From: Cytophagales bacterium
GTDB taxonomy: Bacteria; Bacteroidota; Bacteroidia; Cytophagales; Thermoflexibacteraceae
DNA: 57,880 nucleotides
NCBI GenBank assembly: GCA_947457925.1
Contig: CANGYA010000003.1
Coordinates: 1-57,880, forward strand
Direction: 5' to 3'
The notes beneath the pieces were generated by a model. The model had not been told where the DNA came from. It saw only the letters and a program-made list of their open reading frames with translations, and did not search any database. Made by a program: the position numbers and the translations under genes. This document shows, piece by piece, positions 9,904 to 17,163 of the stretch (position 1 is the stretch's first letter; every line of letters starts with the position of its first letter).

Positions 9904-9941
9904 AAAGAGAGCTAATATTTTCATAAATATTAGCTCTCTTT
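9904..9941. terminator. Bidirectional 17-bp hairpin between convergent genes
   Basis: Perfect arms at 9904-9920 and 9925-9941 enclose a TCAT loop. They begin with AAAGAGAGC and end with its complement, so either strand carries a short U-tract. It lies between the LRR gene (plus) and the transketolase gene (minus). Confidence 0.8.
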
Positions 9942-9949
9942 GCAGTATT

Positions 9950-10792
9950 TTAATAATCTCCCAAAGTTTCTGGTAATTGTGCCAAAGCCTTAGCTAACTG
10001 TTCGTCATTAGGAGCTACCCCATGCCATTTGTGAGAACCCATCATAAAATCTACCCCAAAACCCATTTCTGTTCTCATCAAATTCATTACAGGCTTACCT
10101 TTTCCTGTCAATGTTTTGGCGTGTTGGAGTGCAGCCGTAATTTTTGCCATGTCGTTGCCTTCACTTTCCATTACTTCCCAACCAAAAGCCCGCCATTTTG
10201 CTGCCAAATCTTGTAAAGACATTACTTCTTCTACAGAACCGTCTATTTGCTGTCCGTTTACGTCTATAGTGGCTATCAAATTATCTACTTTGTGGTGTGC
10301 GGCATACATTGCAGCCTCCCAAACTTGCCCTTCTTGCTGTTCGCCATCTCCCATTAGGACATAAACTAAGTGATTGTCTTTGTTTAATTTTTTGGCTTGA
10401 GCAGCCCCCAAAGCAGCAGACAAACCTTGTCCCAAAGAACCAGAGGCAATTCTGATGCCCTCCAAGCCTTCTTCGGTAGCAGGGTGTCCTTGCAAACGAG
10501 AATTGATATGGCGGAAAGTAACCAGTTCTTTCACATCAAAATAACCGCAACGAGCCAGCGTAGCATACCAAACAGGCGAAATGTGTCCGTTTGACAAGAA
10601 AAATAAATCTTCGCCAATGCCGTTCATCTCAAATTTGGGTTGATGGTGCATGGCACTACCATAAAGAGCCACTAAAAAATCTGTGCAGCCCAAAGAACCG
10701 CCGGGGTGCCCCGACTGGCAGGCGTGTACCATACGCACAATGTCGCGACGAACTTGGGTAGCTAATTTTTGGAGGTATTCTGTATTTTGCAT
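9950..10792 (-). CDS. Transketolase, N-terminal (thiamine-diphosphate binding) subunit
   Basis: This is the N-terminal half of a split transketolase, which moves two-carbon units in the pentose phosphate pathway with thiamine diphosphate and a divalent metal. I take the ATG at 10792 (MQNTEYLQKLATQVRRDI); the upstream ATG at 10813 adds seven unlikely residues. Visible motifs are QSGHPGGSLGC, SNGHISPVWYA and the cofactor motif GDGEQQEGQVWEAA with its downstream asparagine (DVNGQQIDG). The C-terminal partner subunit is normally adjacent, but here no such gene lies on either side, so it must be elsewhere in the genome. Confidence 0.92.
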   Translation of the reverse strand: MQNTEYLQKLATQVRRDIVRMVHACQSGHPGGSLGCTDFLVALYGSAMHHQPKFEMNGIGEDLFFLSNGHISPVWYATLARCGYFDVKELVTFRHINSRLQGHPATEEGLEGIRIASGSLGQGLSAALGAAQAKKLNKDNHLVYVLMGDGEQQEGQVWEAAMYAAHHKVDNLIATIDVNGQQIDGSVEEVMSLQDLAAKWRAFGWEVMESEGNDMAKITAALQHAKTLTGKGKPVMNLMRTEMGFGVDFMMGSHKWHGVAPNDEQLAKALAQLPETLGDY

Positions 10793-10891
10793 AACGTAGA
10801 GGGATAAATACAACTCAAATCTTTATGGCAACAAAGTTTCAAACTTTACGACTGTAAACCAAACGATAGGCAAATAAAAATTAAGGCGGCA

Positions 10892-12892
10892 CTATGATAG
10901 ATTGATATAAAGTTTCTGTAAAAATTCACCTAAACTATCATCTTGGCTCAATCCTATTTTCTTTTTCATGCGGTTGCGTGCTATTTTTATAGCTCCATCT
11001 GTTACATTCAACAAGGCAGCAATTTCTTTGATGCTCAAATTCATTTTGATATAAGCACATTGGCGAAGTTCATTCACAGTCAAGGCTGGACAAATAGCAC
11101 TCAGTTTATCAAAAAATTGAGGGTGTACTTGCTCAAAGTGTAATTTGAATTTATCCCAGTCATTCTCCATTGTATTACTATGTTGTAACTCTTTTTTTAT
11201 GGATTGAATTTCCTTTTTGACCTCCTCTAATTGGTTGCTCAGGACTTTATCTAACAGTATATCAATACGTTGTAAAAATTCACTTTTTTGAGCTACCAGC
11301 AACGTCATACTCATGAGTTCTCTTTCTCTGTGTTCCAATTTTTCTTGTTGAATACGCTGATTATCTGCCTGTACTGCCAATACTTCTTTGGTGCGGGCAG
11401 CTACCAATATTTCAAGTTCGGAATTAATTTGTTTTTGCAGTTTTTCATTTTCTTGAAGTTGTGCAATGAGTTGCTCTTGTAGCTGCACTTTTTCACTACG
11501 TTCTTGTACTTTTTCGGCTAACTCCTGATTCATTTGTTGCTGTAAAACTTCATTCGTTTGTAGTTGCTCTATCAGTTGGTCTTGTAATAGTCTTGTTTCT
11601 TTTTCTTTTAATAAATTTTTATTTCTATGAAACAAATAACCACTTAATAAGCTGGTTGCTAAAACAATAATTGTAGCCACAAGCAAAATGTACTGCCGTT
11701 GTTTTTCTTGTTGCAATGTTACAATACGGCTTTCTTGTTGGGCTACCGTAACGGCGTGTTGAGCTTCCGCATATTCGGTTTGTAGGCGATGAATTTCTGT
11801 ATTTTTTTGAGAAGAAAACAAACTATCTTTAATGACTGTTGCCTTTTCTGTATAAAGCAAAGCATCTTTGTATTTTCCTTGTGCTGCATATAATTGAGCC
11901 AATAGTTGATACATAAACTCTTGTATCACAGCGTCATGGTATTGTTGGTTCAGTGCTATACCTTTGTTGAGTAATTTTTCAGCCTCTTGGTATTGTTTAT
12001 CAAAAAGTAAAATTTCTGCAATATTGGCAGAGGCATACATAATCCCTTCATTATTTTGCCTTTTTTCTTCAATCACCAATGCCTTTTTTTGATAATACAA
12101 GGCAGAGTCATATTTTTTAAGGTCTGTATAAGCCACACCAATATTAATATAAGCCCTTGCTAACTGTGAAACATCAGTAGTAGGATTAATGATAGCCAAA
12201 CTTTTTTTGTGGTATAACAAGGATTCTTGCAATTTACCCCAATGCCTATACATAGTAGCTAAAGATGAATATGCTAATATTTCTGCATCTACATCTTTTA
12301 TTTGTTGGAATATACTTAGTGCCTTTAAATTGTACTTTTCCGATTTTTCATAATTTTTTTGTTCATCATAAATAGCAGCCATATTACAATAGGCAGTAGC
12401 TATTCCATCTAAATCTTTAAGTTTTTCTCTTATTTGTAAAGATTTAAGATAATAAGCAATAGATTTAGGGTATTGGGCTTGTCGGCGGGCAGACACGCCC
12501 AGATGGTTGTAAGACTGTGCCTGTCCTTGTAAATCATTGAGTTGAATCTGAATGGCTAAGGCTTTTTTGTGCAACCGTACTGCCTCCGAATGGTTACCCT
12601 GAATGTCGTAGATAGTACCAAAAGAGTTGTAACAACTTGCAATACCTCTTTCATAATTAAGCCTTTCAGCAATCTTCAATGCGTGTTCAGAAACTGTCCG
12701 AGCCGAGTCTGTTTTATTGTACCAGAATTTCCTAGCTAATTGCAATGATAATTGAACTTTTAGTGTGTCATTATCCGATAATTTTTTGATTTTGCTATAC
12801 AAACTATCCGTAGGAGAACTCTGGGCATAGGTTGTATGTAGTAATAAGCATGGATAGACGAATAGAAAGATGTAAGAGAAAATTTTGAGCAT
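10892..12892 (-). CDS. TPR / coiled-coil / C-terminal HTH sensor-regulator
   Basis: A 666-residue membrane regulator. It has a signal peptide (ending near TYAQ), then about seven tetratricopeptide repeats over residues 60-370 (for example YNSFGTIYDIQGNHSEA and YINIGVAYTDLKKYDSA). A transmembrane helix follows near 400-420 (YILLVATIIVLATSLLSGYL), then a long coiled coil (LLQDQLIEQLQTNEVLQQQM). The C-terminus is LuxR/sigma-4-like, with LTVNELRQCAYIKMNLSIK and EIAALLNVTDGAIKIARNR. The TPR part should be periplasmic and the HTH cytoplasmic. The last 75 residues are closely similar to the end of the 7TM regulator at 55268-57173. The signal sensed is unknown. Confidence 0.9.
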   Translation of the reverse strand: MLKIFSYIFLFVYPCLLLHTTYAQSSPTDSLYSKIKKLSDNDTLKVQLSLQLARKFWYNKTDSARTVSEHALKIAERLNYERGIASCYNSFGTIYDIQGNHSEAVRLHKKALAIQIQLNDLQGQAQSYNHLGVSARRQAQYPKSIAYYLKSLQIREKLKDLDGIATAYCNMAAIYDEQKNYEKSEKYNLKALSIFQQIKDVDAEILAYSSLATMYRHWGKLQESLLYHKKSLAIINPTTDVSQLARAYINIGVAYTDLKKYDSALYYQKKALVIEEKRQNNEGIMYASANIAEILLFDKQYQEAEKLLNKGIALNQQYHDAVIQEFMYQLLAQLYAAQGKYKDALLYTEKATVIKDSLFSSQKNTEIHRLQTEYAEAQHAVTVAQQESRIVTLQQEKQRQYILLVATIIVLATSLLSGYLFHRNKNLLKEKETRLLQDQLIEQLQTNEVLQQQMNQELAEKVQERSEKVQLQEQLIAQLQENEKLQKQINSELEILVAARTKEVLAVQADNQRIQQEKLEHRERELMSMTLLVAQKSEFLQRIDILLDKVLSNQLEEVKKEIQSIKKELQHSNTMENDWDKFKLHFEQVHPQFFDKLSAICPALTVNELRQCAYIKMNLSIKEIAALLNVTDGAIKIARNRMKKKIGLSQDDSLGEFLQKLYINLS

Positions 12893-12974
12893 ACTAAAAG
12901 AGAGAATGGTTTAGCAATAAAGAAAAAGGAGTAAAATATTCTTATACCAATAAATTATATATTAACAATTATTC

Positions 12975-13110
12975 TAATACCAATTATAAATCAAATGCAG
13001 TTCAAAGATGTCATCTTTTTACGAGTGTATAACCTTGCAATTTTACTGTTTTTACAAAAGATGACATCTTTAGACTTTGAACTAAATACTACCTATAAGT
13101 TGGTATATTA
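12975..13110. repeat. Hairpin element with imperfect inverted repeats (MITE-like)
   Basis: The outer arms begin TAATACCAATTATAA and, on the other strand, TAATATACCAACTTATA. The inner arms contain GATGTCATCTTTT at 13007-13019 and its complement at 13056-13068, both preceded by AGTTCAAAG. It codes for nothing and looks like a short non-autonomous element. I see no second copy in the window. Confidence 0.55.
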
Positions 13111-13200
13111 TATCAGAAAATGGAATTTTGACTGTCATAAAGCTATAAAGTATTCAATAGTAAAAAAATAATTTGAAATATTTTTTCACAGTTATATAAA

Positions 13201-13238
13201 AACAAAAGCCTCTCTACAGTTGTAAAGAGGCTTTTGTT
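13201..13238 (-). terminator. Intrinsic terminator of the 13262-14272 gene
   Basis: Arms of 18 bp with one mismatch (13201-13218 and 13221-13238, core AAAAGCCTCT) sit 24 nt beyond the stop. A T-run follows on the minus strand. Confidence 0.8.
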
Positions 13239-13261
13239 CAATTACCAAAAATTATTGTCAA

Positions 13262-14272
13262 TTATTTATTTGCAGCAAGAGCTTGATGAATATCATCTTT
13301 TGTCAATTTATTAGCCACCAAGAAGTCATTATACAACTTTGCATATTTAGACTCAGTCGGATTGGCTTTTACTACTTCTTCATACATAGCTATTGCGTCC
13401 ATGAACAAACCATTGTCCTCAAAATAACGAGCAGCAATCAATTTGTTAATTGTTTCGTCAGGATTTACACAAATGGTTTTCAAATCTGCACGAATTTGTG
13501 CTGTTCTTTCTTCAGACACTTTTTCCAAAGAAACACCTTTTTCTAAGCCACTTAGCTTATCATCAGATACATTTTGTCCTTTTTCTAAAGGTACAGCCTT
13601 TAAAATCAAGTGTGAATGTTCTTTAAACGTAGCCAAAGGAATTTCAATGACTGTGCCTTCTCCTTTTACTGTTTGAGCAGCTACTACTTGTTCAGACAAA
13701 TCAAGCAACAAAACTCTATAGGCTTCTACTTTTTTCTCATCTGCACTTGGCTTTAGCACCCACTTTACGCCAATCGTGTTACCGTAAATTTTTACAGGTA
13801 CAGCCTCTCTGTTCAAATCTTGTTGTGCGTTGGCATCTTCTACGCCTAATGGTATCATTACCACTTGGTCGACACCACTACGGTCAACTGAACCTGTTTT
13901 GTTCATGTATTTAGACCTATTTTGTGTAGGAGCATCTCCGTCATCTTTTGTCAATTCGTTTACTACAAAAGACGCATATTTGCTTGTTAGACTCGAATTA
14001 GAATTTTTGAGTGCTTGGTTCATCAAGTCTTTAATTTTGTAAGTGCCTTTTGAGGTCAGTTCCACAGTTTTTCCGTTAGAATGTGATAAACCCAAATACG
14101 CACCTTCTACACTAATGGCTTCTGTGTCTTTAATCTTTGTACCTACTTTTACAGGAACACCATTAACTGTATTATTGCCTTTGCTGCCAAATACTTTAAA
14201 AGAATAATCTTGGGCGTACAAAGTTGTACCTGCTAACATAAGGGCTGTACAGATAAAAAATTTGCTATTCAT
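13262..14272 (-). CDS. Exported protein of unknown function
   Basis: I do not recognise a named family. The 336 residues begin with a clear signal peptide (MNSKFFICTALMLAGTTLYAQ). The first half (VFGSKGNNTVNGVPVKVG, IKDTEAISVEGAYLGLSHSN) looks like a beta-rich domain. The middle has a second beta domain (VKIYGNTIGVKWVLKPS). The last 70 residues are helical and TPR-like (YFEDNGLFMDAIAMYEEVVK). A perfect 20-bp palindrome lies upstream at 14329-14348, in the space shared with the divergent methyltransferase gene. Confidence 0.8.
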   Translation of the reverse strand: MNSKFFICTALMLAGTTLYAQDYSFKVFGSKGNNTVNGVPVKVGTKIKDTEAISVEGAYLGLSHSNGKTVELTSKGTYKIKDLMNQALKNSNSSLTSKYASFVVNELTKDDGDAPTQNRSKYMNKTGSVDRSGVDQVVMIPLGVEDANAQQDLNREAVPVKIYGNTIGVKWVLKPSADEKKVEAYRVLLLDLSEQVVAAQTVKGEGTVIEIPLATFKEHSHLILKAVPLEKGQNVSDDKLSGLEKGVSLEKVSEERTAQIRADLKTICVNPDETINKLIAARYFEDNGLFMDAIAMYEEVVKANPTESKYAKLYNDFLVANKLTKDDIHQALAANK

Positions 14273-14328
14273 GGCTATAGTAAGTTTATTGATGACAAAT
14301 GTGATACTTTTGTTTAACTTATTTACTT

Positions 14329-14348
14329 GTATCTTTACGTAAAGATAC
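14329..14348. promoter_or_regulatory. Perfect 20-bp palindrome in a divergent promoter region
   Basis: GTATCTTTAC followed by its exact complement GTAAAGATAC lies between the minus-strand exported protein (start 14272) and the plus-strand methyltransferase (start 14447). Length and symmetry suit a dimeric repressor site. No regulator gene is adjacent. Confidence 0.4.
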
Positions 14349-14446
14349 GAAACTGGTTGTATATTCGAAACAATTTGTAGCTTTATTTTAGGAAAAAGCC
14401 CTTTAAATTGACCTAAAAGTTACAAGCACTAAAAAAAGCTAAGAAG

Positions 14447-15193
14447 ATGAATAAATCTTTGCAAAAGTTGATTAAGGCTCTCCACCAAAAAAAATACAGA
14501 CAAGAGGAAGGTTTGTTTTTGGTAGAAGGAGAAAAAAGTGTGGTAGAACTCTTAAGCAGTACATTGCTAACAAAAGCTGTATTTTTTACGCAAAATTTTG
14601 CTTTACAACACAGTAATTTATTGCAAAAAATCGCAAAAACGGATACGGAGTTATGGCAAATTTCGGCAACTGTATTAGAACAAGTCGGTACATTACAAAG
14701 CAATGACGCAGCCTTAGCGGTGGTCGAAATGCCTGAAAATAAGGTGTTGCTTTGTCCCCAAAACTCTTATCAAATCGTATTGGCAGACGTGAGAGACCCC
14801 GGTAACTTAGGTACTATCATTCGGATAGCAGATTGGTATGGCATTCATCAAATTGTTTGCTCTCTCTCTACCGTAGATTGGTACAACCCTAAAGTAATTA
14901 TCAGTTCTATGGGGTCGTTTTTGCGTGTGCAGCCCTATTATTGTGAGCTACCTGCTTATTTTGAACAAAATGCACACCTGCCTATTTATGGTGCTTTGAT
15001 GAACGGTGCAAATGTGCATACCGTTCAATTTGCTCCGCAAGGCATCATTGTGATTGGCAATGAGTCGAATGGCATATCAACAGACTTATTAAAATACATC
15101 AAATATCCTATTACAATACCTCGTTTTGGTGGGGCAGAGTCTTTGAATGCGGGCATTGCTACTGCCGTAATTTGTGATAACTTACGAAGGTAG
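14447..15193 (+). CDS. TrmH/SpoU-family RNA 2'-O-methyltransferase
   Basis: This enzyme methylates the 2'-OH of a ribose in rRNA or tRNA using SAM. The N-terminal substrate-binding domain reads QKKYRQEEGLFLVEGEKSVV. The SPOUT domain has motif 1 (RDPGNLGTIIR), motif 2 (IVIGNESNGIS) and motif 3 (YPITIPRFGGAESLNAGIA), all intact and knotted-fold typical. At 248 residues it is a normal length. It is closer to the RlmB/TrmH-like group with an N-terminal eL30-type domain than to TrmL. The exact target nucleotide cannot be read from sequence. Confidence 0.92.
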   Translation: MNKSLQKLIKALHQKKYRQEEGLFLVEGEKSVVELLSSTLLTKAVFFTQNFALQHSNLLQKIAKTDTELWQISATVLEQVGTLQSNDAALAVVEMPENKVLLCPQNSYQIVLADVRDPGNLGTIIRIADWYGIHQIVCSLSTVDWYNPKVIISSMGSFLRVQPYYCELPAYFEQNAHLPIYGALMNGANVHTVQFAPQGIIVIGNESNGISTDLLKYIKYPITIPRFGGAESLNAGIATAVICDNLRR

Positions 15194-15279
15194 AGTTAAT
15201 TGATAACCAATTATTTAAAGGAACAAAGATGACACTGATATTCACTGTTTTTTAGTTTAATTATTTTTCATCTTTATTA

Positions 15280-15359
15280 GAGTTTATGAATAACTCCTTT
15301 TTAGCCCTCCCTTTGGGGAGGGTTGGGTGGGGCTATAACAAAAAGTTATTCATAAACTC
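15280..15359. mobile_element. MITE-like element, TIR family GAGTTTATGAATAA (copy A)
   Basis: Terminal arms GAGTTTATGAATAA and TTATTCATAAACTC bound 80 bp. An inner hairpin AGCCCTCCC/GGGAGGGTT lies within, and TA dinucleotides flank both ends (15278-15279, 15360-15361). Related copies are at 17164, 19361, 23783, 43569 and, partially, 46434. Confidence 0.8.
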
Positions 15360-15448
15360 TATTCTTTTAGCAAACTATAGTTACAAAAATACAGTTATAG
15401 ATAAGTCATTGTATCACAAAACACTAACTTCTTTAGCCAAAAAATACT

Positions 15449-16093
15449 ATGCAAGCAGAGCATCTTTCGTATCTTACACCTACTTTTTATTTGGATTATA
15501 AAAATACAGTGGTAGAAAACTATGTGGCAAAACATATTTCTATTGACGATACTCCCAAAGAGAAAGCTGTGAAATTGTACTATGCCATTCGTGATGACTT
15601 CAAGTACAACCCCTACGACATTAGTTTAAAACCTGAACACTTCAAAGCCAGTTATTTGCTACAACGTACAGACGGTTATTGTACAGAAAAAGCCCTTACG
15701 TTGGCTGCGTGTGCCAGAGCTGCGGGAATCCCAAGCCGTTTGGGGTTTTCTAATGTAACTAACCATATTGGCACAAGCAAATTGGAAGAAATGTTAGGCA
15801 CAAATGTTTTGGTTTTTCATGGTTATACAGAAATGTGGATAGAAGGCAAATGGCTAAAAGCAACGCCAGCCTTTAATGCCCAGTTGTGCCAAAAATTAGG
15901 TGTTGCTCCTTTGGAGTTTGACGGTGAGCAAGACTCTGTTTTTCAGGCTTATAATAATGGTGGAAAATTTATGGAGTACCTCCACGAATACGGAACTTTT
16001 GAAGATATGCCTTACCAACTCATGGTGAGTGAATGGAAAAAACATTATGAACACACCAATTTTTTTAAGGTAGGTATCAAAGAAAGGCAGTAA
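15449..16093 (+). CDS. Transglutaminase-like (papain-fold) protein
   Basis: A 214-residue cytoplasmic protein with a transglutaminase-like core. The catalytic Cys is in RTDGYCTEKALTLAACARAA and the His in FHGYTEMWIEGKW. The usual Asp position reads KATPAFN, so the third catalytic residue is uncertain. The preceding motif AIRDDFKYNPYDI is typical of the family. Such proteins act as peptidases or amidases; the substrate is unknown. A terminator hairpin follows directly. Confidence 0.85.
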   Translation: MQAEHLSYLTPTFYLDYKNTVVENYVAKHISIDDTPKEKAVKLYYAIRDDFKYNPYDISLKPEHFKASYLLQRTDGYCTEKALTLAACARAAGIPSRLGFSNVTNHIGTSKLEEMLGTNVLVFHGYTEMWIEGKWLKATPAFNAQLCQKLGVAPLEFDGEQDSVFQAYNNGGKFMEYLHEYGTFEDMPYQLMVSEWKKHYEHTNFFKVGIKERQ

Positions 16094-16099
16094 AAAAAC

Positions 16100-16130
16100 A
16101 AACCGACATCTACAAGAGATGTCGGTTTTG
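16100..16130 (+). terminator. Intrinsic terminator after the transglutaminase-like gene
   Basis: Arms AAACCGACATCT (16100-16111) and AGATGTCGGTTT (16117-16128) flank a 5-nt loop and are followed by T residues. It could serve both convergent genes. Confidence 0.85.
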
Positions 16131-16319
16131 TTATCGGATAGTTTCTACAAATTTTGCGAAGAAGAACTTTCCGTAGCTGGCTGTCTTATTAGCTAAAACC
16201 GTTTGAGGGTTTTTGATAATGTCCGACAGCACATAAGTTGTTTTGATGGAATAGACAGATAATGTGGCAAAGAAGCCTATTAGTATCATTCCTCCGATAA
16301 TCTTTTGTAATTTTTCCAT
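16131..16319 (-). CDS. Small single-pass membrane protein of unknown function
   Basis: I start this gene at the ATG at 16319, giving 62 residues. The longer frame from 16403 adds a leader without features. One transmembrane helix is clear (IIGGMILIGFFATLSVYSI), followed by a polar tail. No family is recognised. It is convergent with the transglutaminase-like gene and shares its terminator. Confidence 0.5.
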   Translation of the reverse strand: MEKLQKIIGGMILIGFFATLSVYSIKTTYVLSDIIKNPQTVLANKTASYGKFFFAKFVETIR

Positions 16320-16560
16320 AACTTGTTTTGAAAAAGTAGGTTGTATATGTTTTAACTGTTGTAATCTGCTATATAGACAACTAAAGTTCCCCAAAGGTTG
16401 CATAGGGAGAAAACTTTTTTTGTTAAAATTTATGTTGATAAGTGGGTACTAAAATTGAATAAACAATATAATATTTTAAGTAATTGAAAATCAATTTATT
16501 ATAGTCATGTAGGATAAAAAATAACTTAGTTTATTGTTGATGCACACCATACATATTGAG
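16320..16560. other. AT-rich intergenic region
   Basis: I see no gene or clear structure here, up to the terminator of the RNA locus that begins at 16562. Confidence 0.5.
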
Positions 16561-16561
16561 C

Positions 16562-16614
16562 AAAAAAACCGAAAGTGGCGGTTGCTCTAACCTTGCAACC
16601 GCCTGTCGTTTCGG
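16562..16614 (-). terminator. Strong intrinsic terminator of the RNA locus
   Basis: Read on the minus strand, an outer 6-bp stem (CCGAAA with TTTCGG), a small internal loop and a 9-bp GC-rich inner stem (GGCGGTTGC with GCAACCGCC) are followed by seven T. The outer stem uses 16609-16614, which are also the 3' acceptor strand of the tRNA-Gly-like structure, so the two folds exclude each other. Confidence 0.85.
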
Positions 16615-16679
16615 CAGGATTCGAACCTGCTAATAGCGAAGTGGCAGTTCGCCGTGTTTTCCAGATTCACCACGAAAAC
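16606..16679 (-). tRNA. tRNA-Gly(GCC)-like cloverleaf with a defective acceptor stem
   Basis: A 74-nt cloverleaf can be drawn. The D-arm is GTG/CAC with G18G19 in the loop. The anticodon arm is GCGAA-CTGCCAC-TTCGC, giving anticodon GCC at 16643-16645 with T33 and A37. A 5-nt variable loop follows, then T-arm GCAGG-TTCGAAT-CCTGC. The acceptor pairs for only five of seven positions (GTTTTCG against CGAAACG), with mismatches at positions 1-2; a further CTGT/ACAG helix continues outside. No CCA is encoded. It may be a degenerate tRNA or a tRNA mimic belonging to the larger RNA. Confidence 0.45.
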
Positions 16680-16727
16680 AGTTTTTCGCATAATTTATGC
16701 AATTTCTTTGCTACTAAATAAAATGCC

Positions 16728-16758
16728 ATCTTTGCTCTGCCAACTGAGCTACAAACCC
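16728..16758 (-). tRNA. tRNA-like 5' half (acceptor 5' strand, D-arm, start of anticodon stem)
   Basis: From 16758 on the minus strand: acceptor GGGTTTG, then TA, then a canonical D-arm GCTC-AGTTGGCA-GAGC, A26 and the stem AAGAT. It has no 3' half downstream, and the downstream T-arm at 16614-16630 does not match its acceptor. Its complement lies upstream at 16925-16958. Confidence 0.6.
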
Positions 16759-16793
16759 CTATTGTTTTTGTACTAATGAATTTCCTTACTAAG

Positions 16794-16876
16794 TTCTGTA
16801 GCATAGACTTTAGTCTGTGTTGGTAATATCTTGCTAATCAAGTATTTATTCACAGACTAAAGTCTATGCTACAGAA
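16794..16876. repeat. Hairpin repeat family TGTAGCATAGACTTTAGTC, copy in the RNA linker
   Basis: Perfect 26-bp arms (16794-16819 and 16851-16876) enclose a 31-nt loop. Related copies are at 42089-42166 and 36546-36615, with similar loops. Here it lies within the linker between the two tRNA-like halves and makes up half of it. Confidence 0.8.
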
Positions 16877-16924
16877 TTTAATAAGCTCTACATTCGTAAT
16901 TATTTTAAAATAATTATGAATTAG

Positions 16925-16958
16925 TGGGCTTGAGTGGATTCGAACCACTGCGTAAGAT
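16925..16958 (-). tRNA. tRNA-like 3' half (anticodon-stem 3' strand, T-arm, acceptor 3' strand)
   Basis: Read on the minus strand: ATCTT, ACGC, T-arm AGTGG-TTCGAAT-CCACT, acceptor CAAGCCC and discriminator A at 16925. The run before it (ATGTAG then TTACGC before the T-arm) resembles the 3' part of tmRNA. No matching 5' half exists in the 200 nt upstream on this strand; the match lies downstream at 16728-16758. Confidence 0.6.
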
Positions 16959-17131
16959 TTTGCATAGCAAAGCACTACATAAACTTGTGTTAGGCTAAGA
17001 CTGGGAACGAAAGGCTAAGACTATTTGGTAGTTAGCATTGCTGTCACGGCAACCTAAAAACCTGTCTATCTCAAAATGGCGATAGACATTTCATAAGACT
17101 TCGACTAAAACTAAGGCTATGTTCCTAATAA

Positions 17132-17139
17132 CAAATATA
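17132..17139 (-). promoter_or_regulatory. -7 promoter box for the RNA locus (TATATTTG on minus)
   Basis: An exact TAnnTTTG match on the minus strand would place the start of transcription near 17125, just ahead of the structured RNA. I see no convincing -33 TTG; a MITE copy begins 25 bp upstream. Confidence 0.45.
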
Positions 17140-17163
17140 AAGATTTTAAATTGATGGTAAGTA

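Larger units (their letters stand above)
12893..13261. other. Intergenic region with a hairpin element and a terminator
   Basis: No gene is visible here. The stretch holds a 136-bp inverted-repeat element (12975-13110) and the terminator of the minus-strand gene that starts at 14272. Confidence 0.6.
16562..17125 (-). ncRNA. Non-coding RNA with a circularly permuted tRNA-like domain (undescribed candidate)
   Basis: On the minus strand this roughly 565-nt unit has a -7 box just upstream (17132-17139) and an intrinsic terminator at its end. Transcribed first is a structured region ending in a T-arm and an acceptor 3' strand (16925-16958). After a 166-nt linker comes the matching 5' half, acceptor plus canonical D-arm (16728-16758). 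The halves pair through four nested helices: acceptor 16752-16758 with 16926-16932 (7 bp, one G-U); anticodon-type stem 16728-16732 with 16954-16958 (5 bp); 16706-16713 with 16965-16972 (8 bp); and 16694-16701 with 16976-16983 (8 bp, one G-U). The architecture matches permuted, two-piece tmRNA, where the anticodon stem becomes a long helix. The canonical D-arm is not tmRNA-like, and I found no ALAA-type tag in any frame. Confidence 0.6.

Noticed and set aside
15286-15501. 71-codon ORF starting at 15286
   Set aside because: Its first third is encoded by a MITE-like element and it overlaps the transglutaminase-like gene in another frame.
16606-16758. One tRNA with an intron between the D-arm at 16734-16749 and the T-arm at 16614-16630
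   Set aside because: The acceptor strands GGGTTTG and CGAAACG do not pair well, whereas the upstream 3' strand CAAGCCC pairs over all seven positions. The gap is also too short for a group I intron.
16562-17130. An ordinary one-piece tmRNA (ssrA)
   Set aside because: No 5' GGGG...GATTC-type end lies upstream of the T-arm at 16933-16949, no ALAA-like tag was found in the three minus-strand frames, and the only matching 5' half lies downstream and carries a canonical D-arm.
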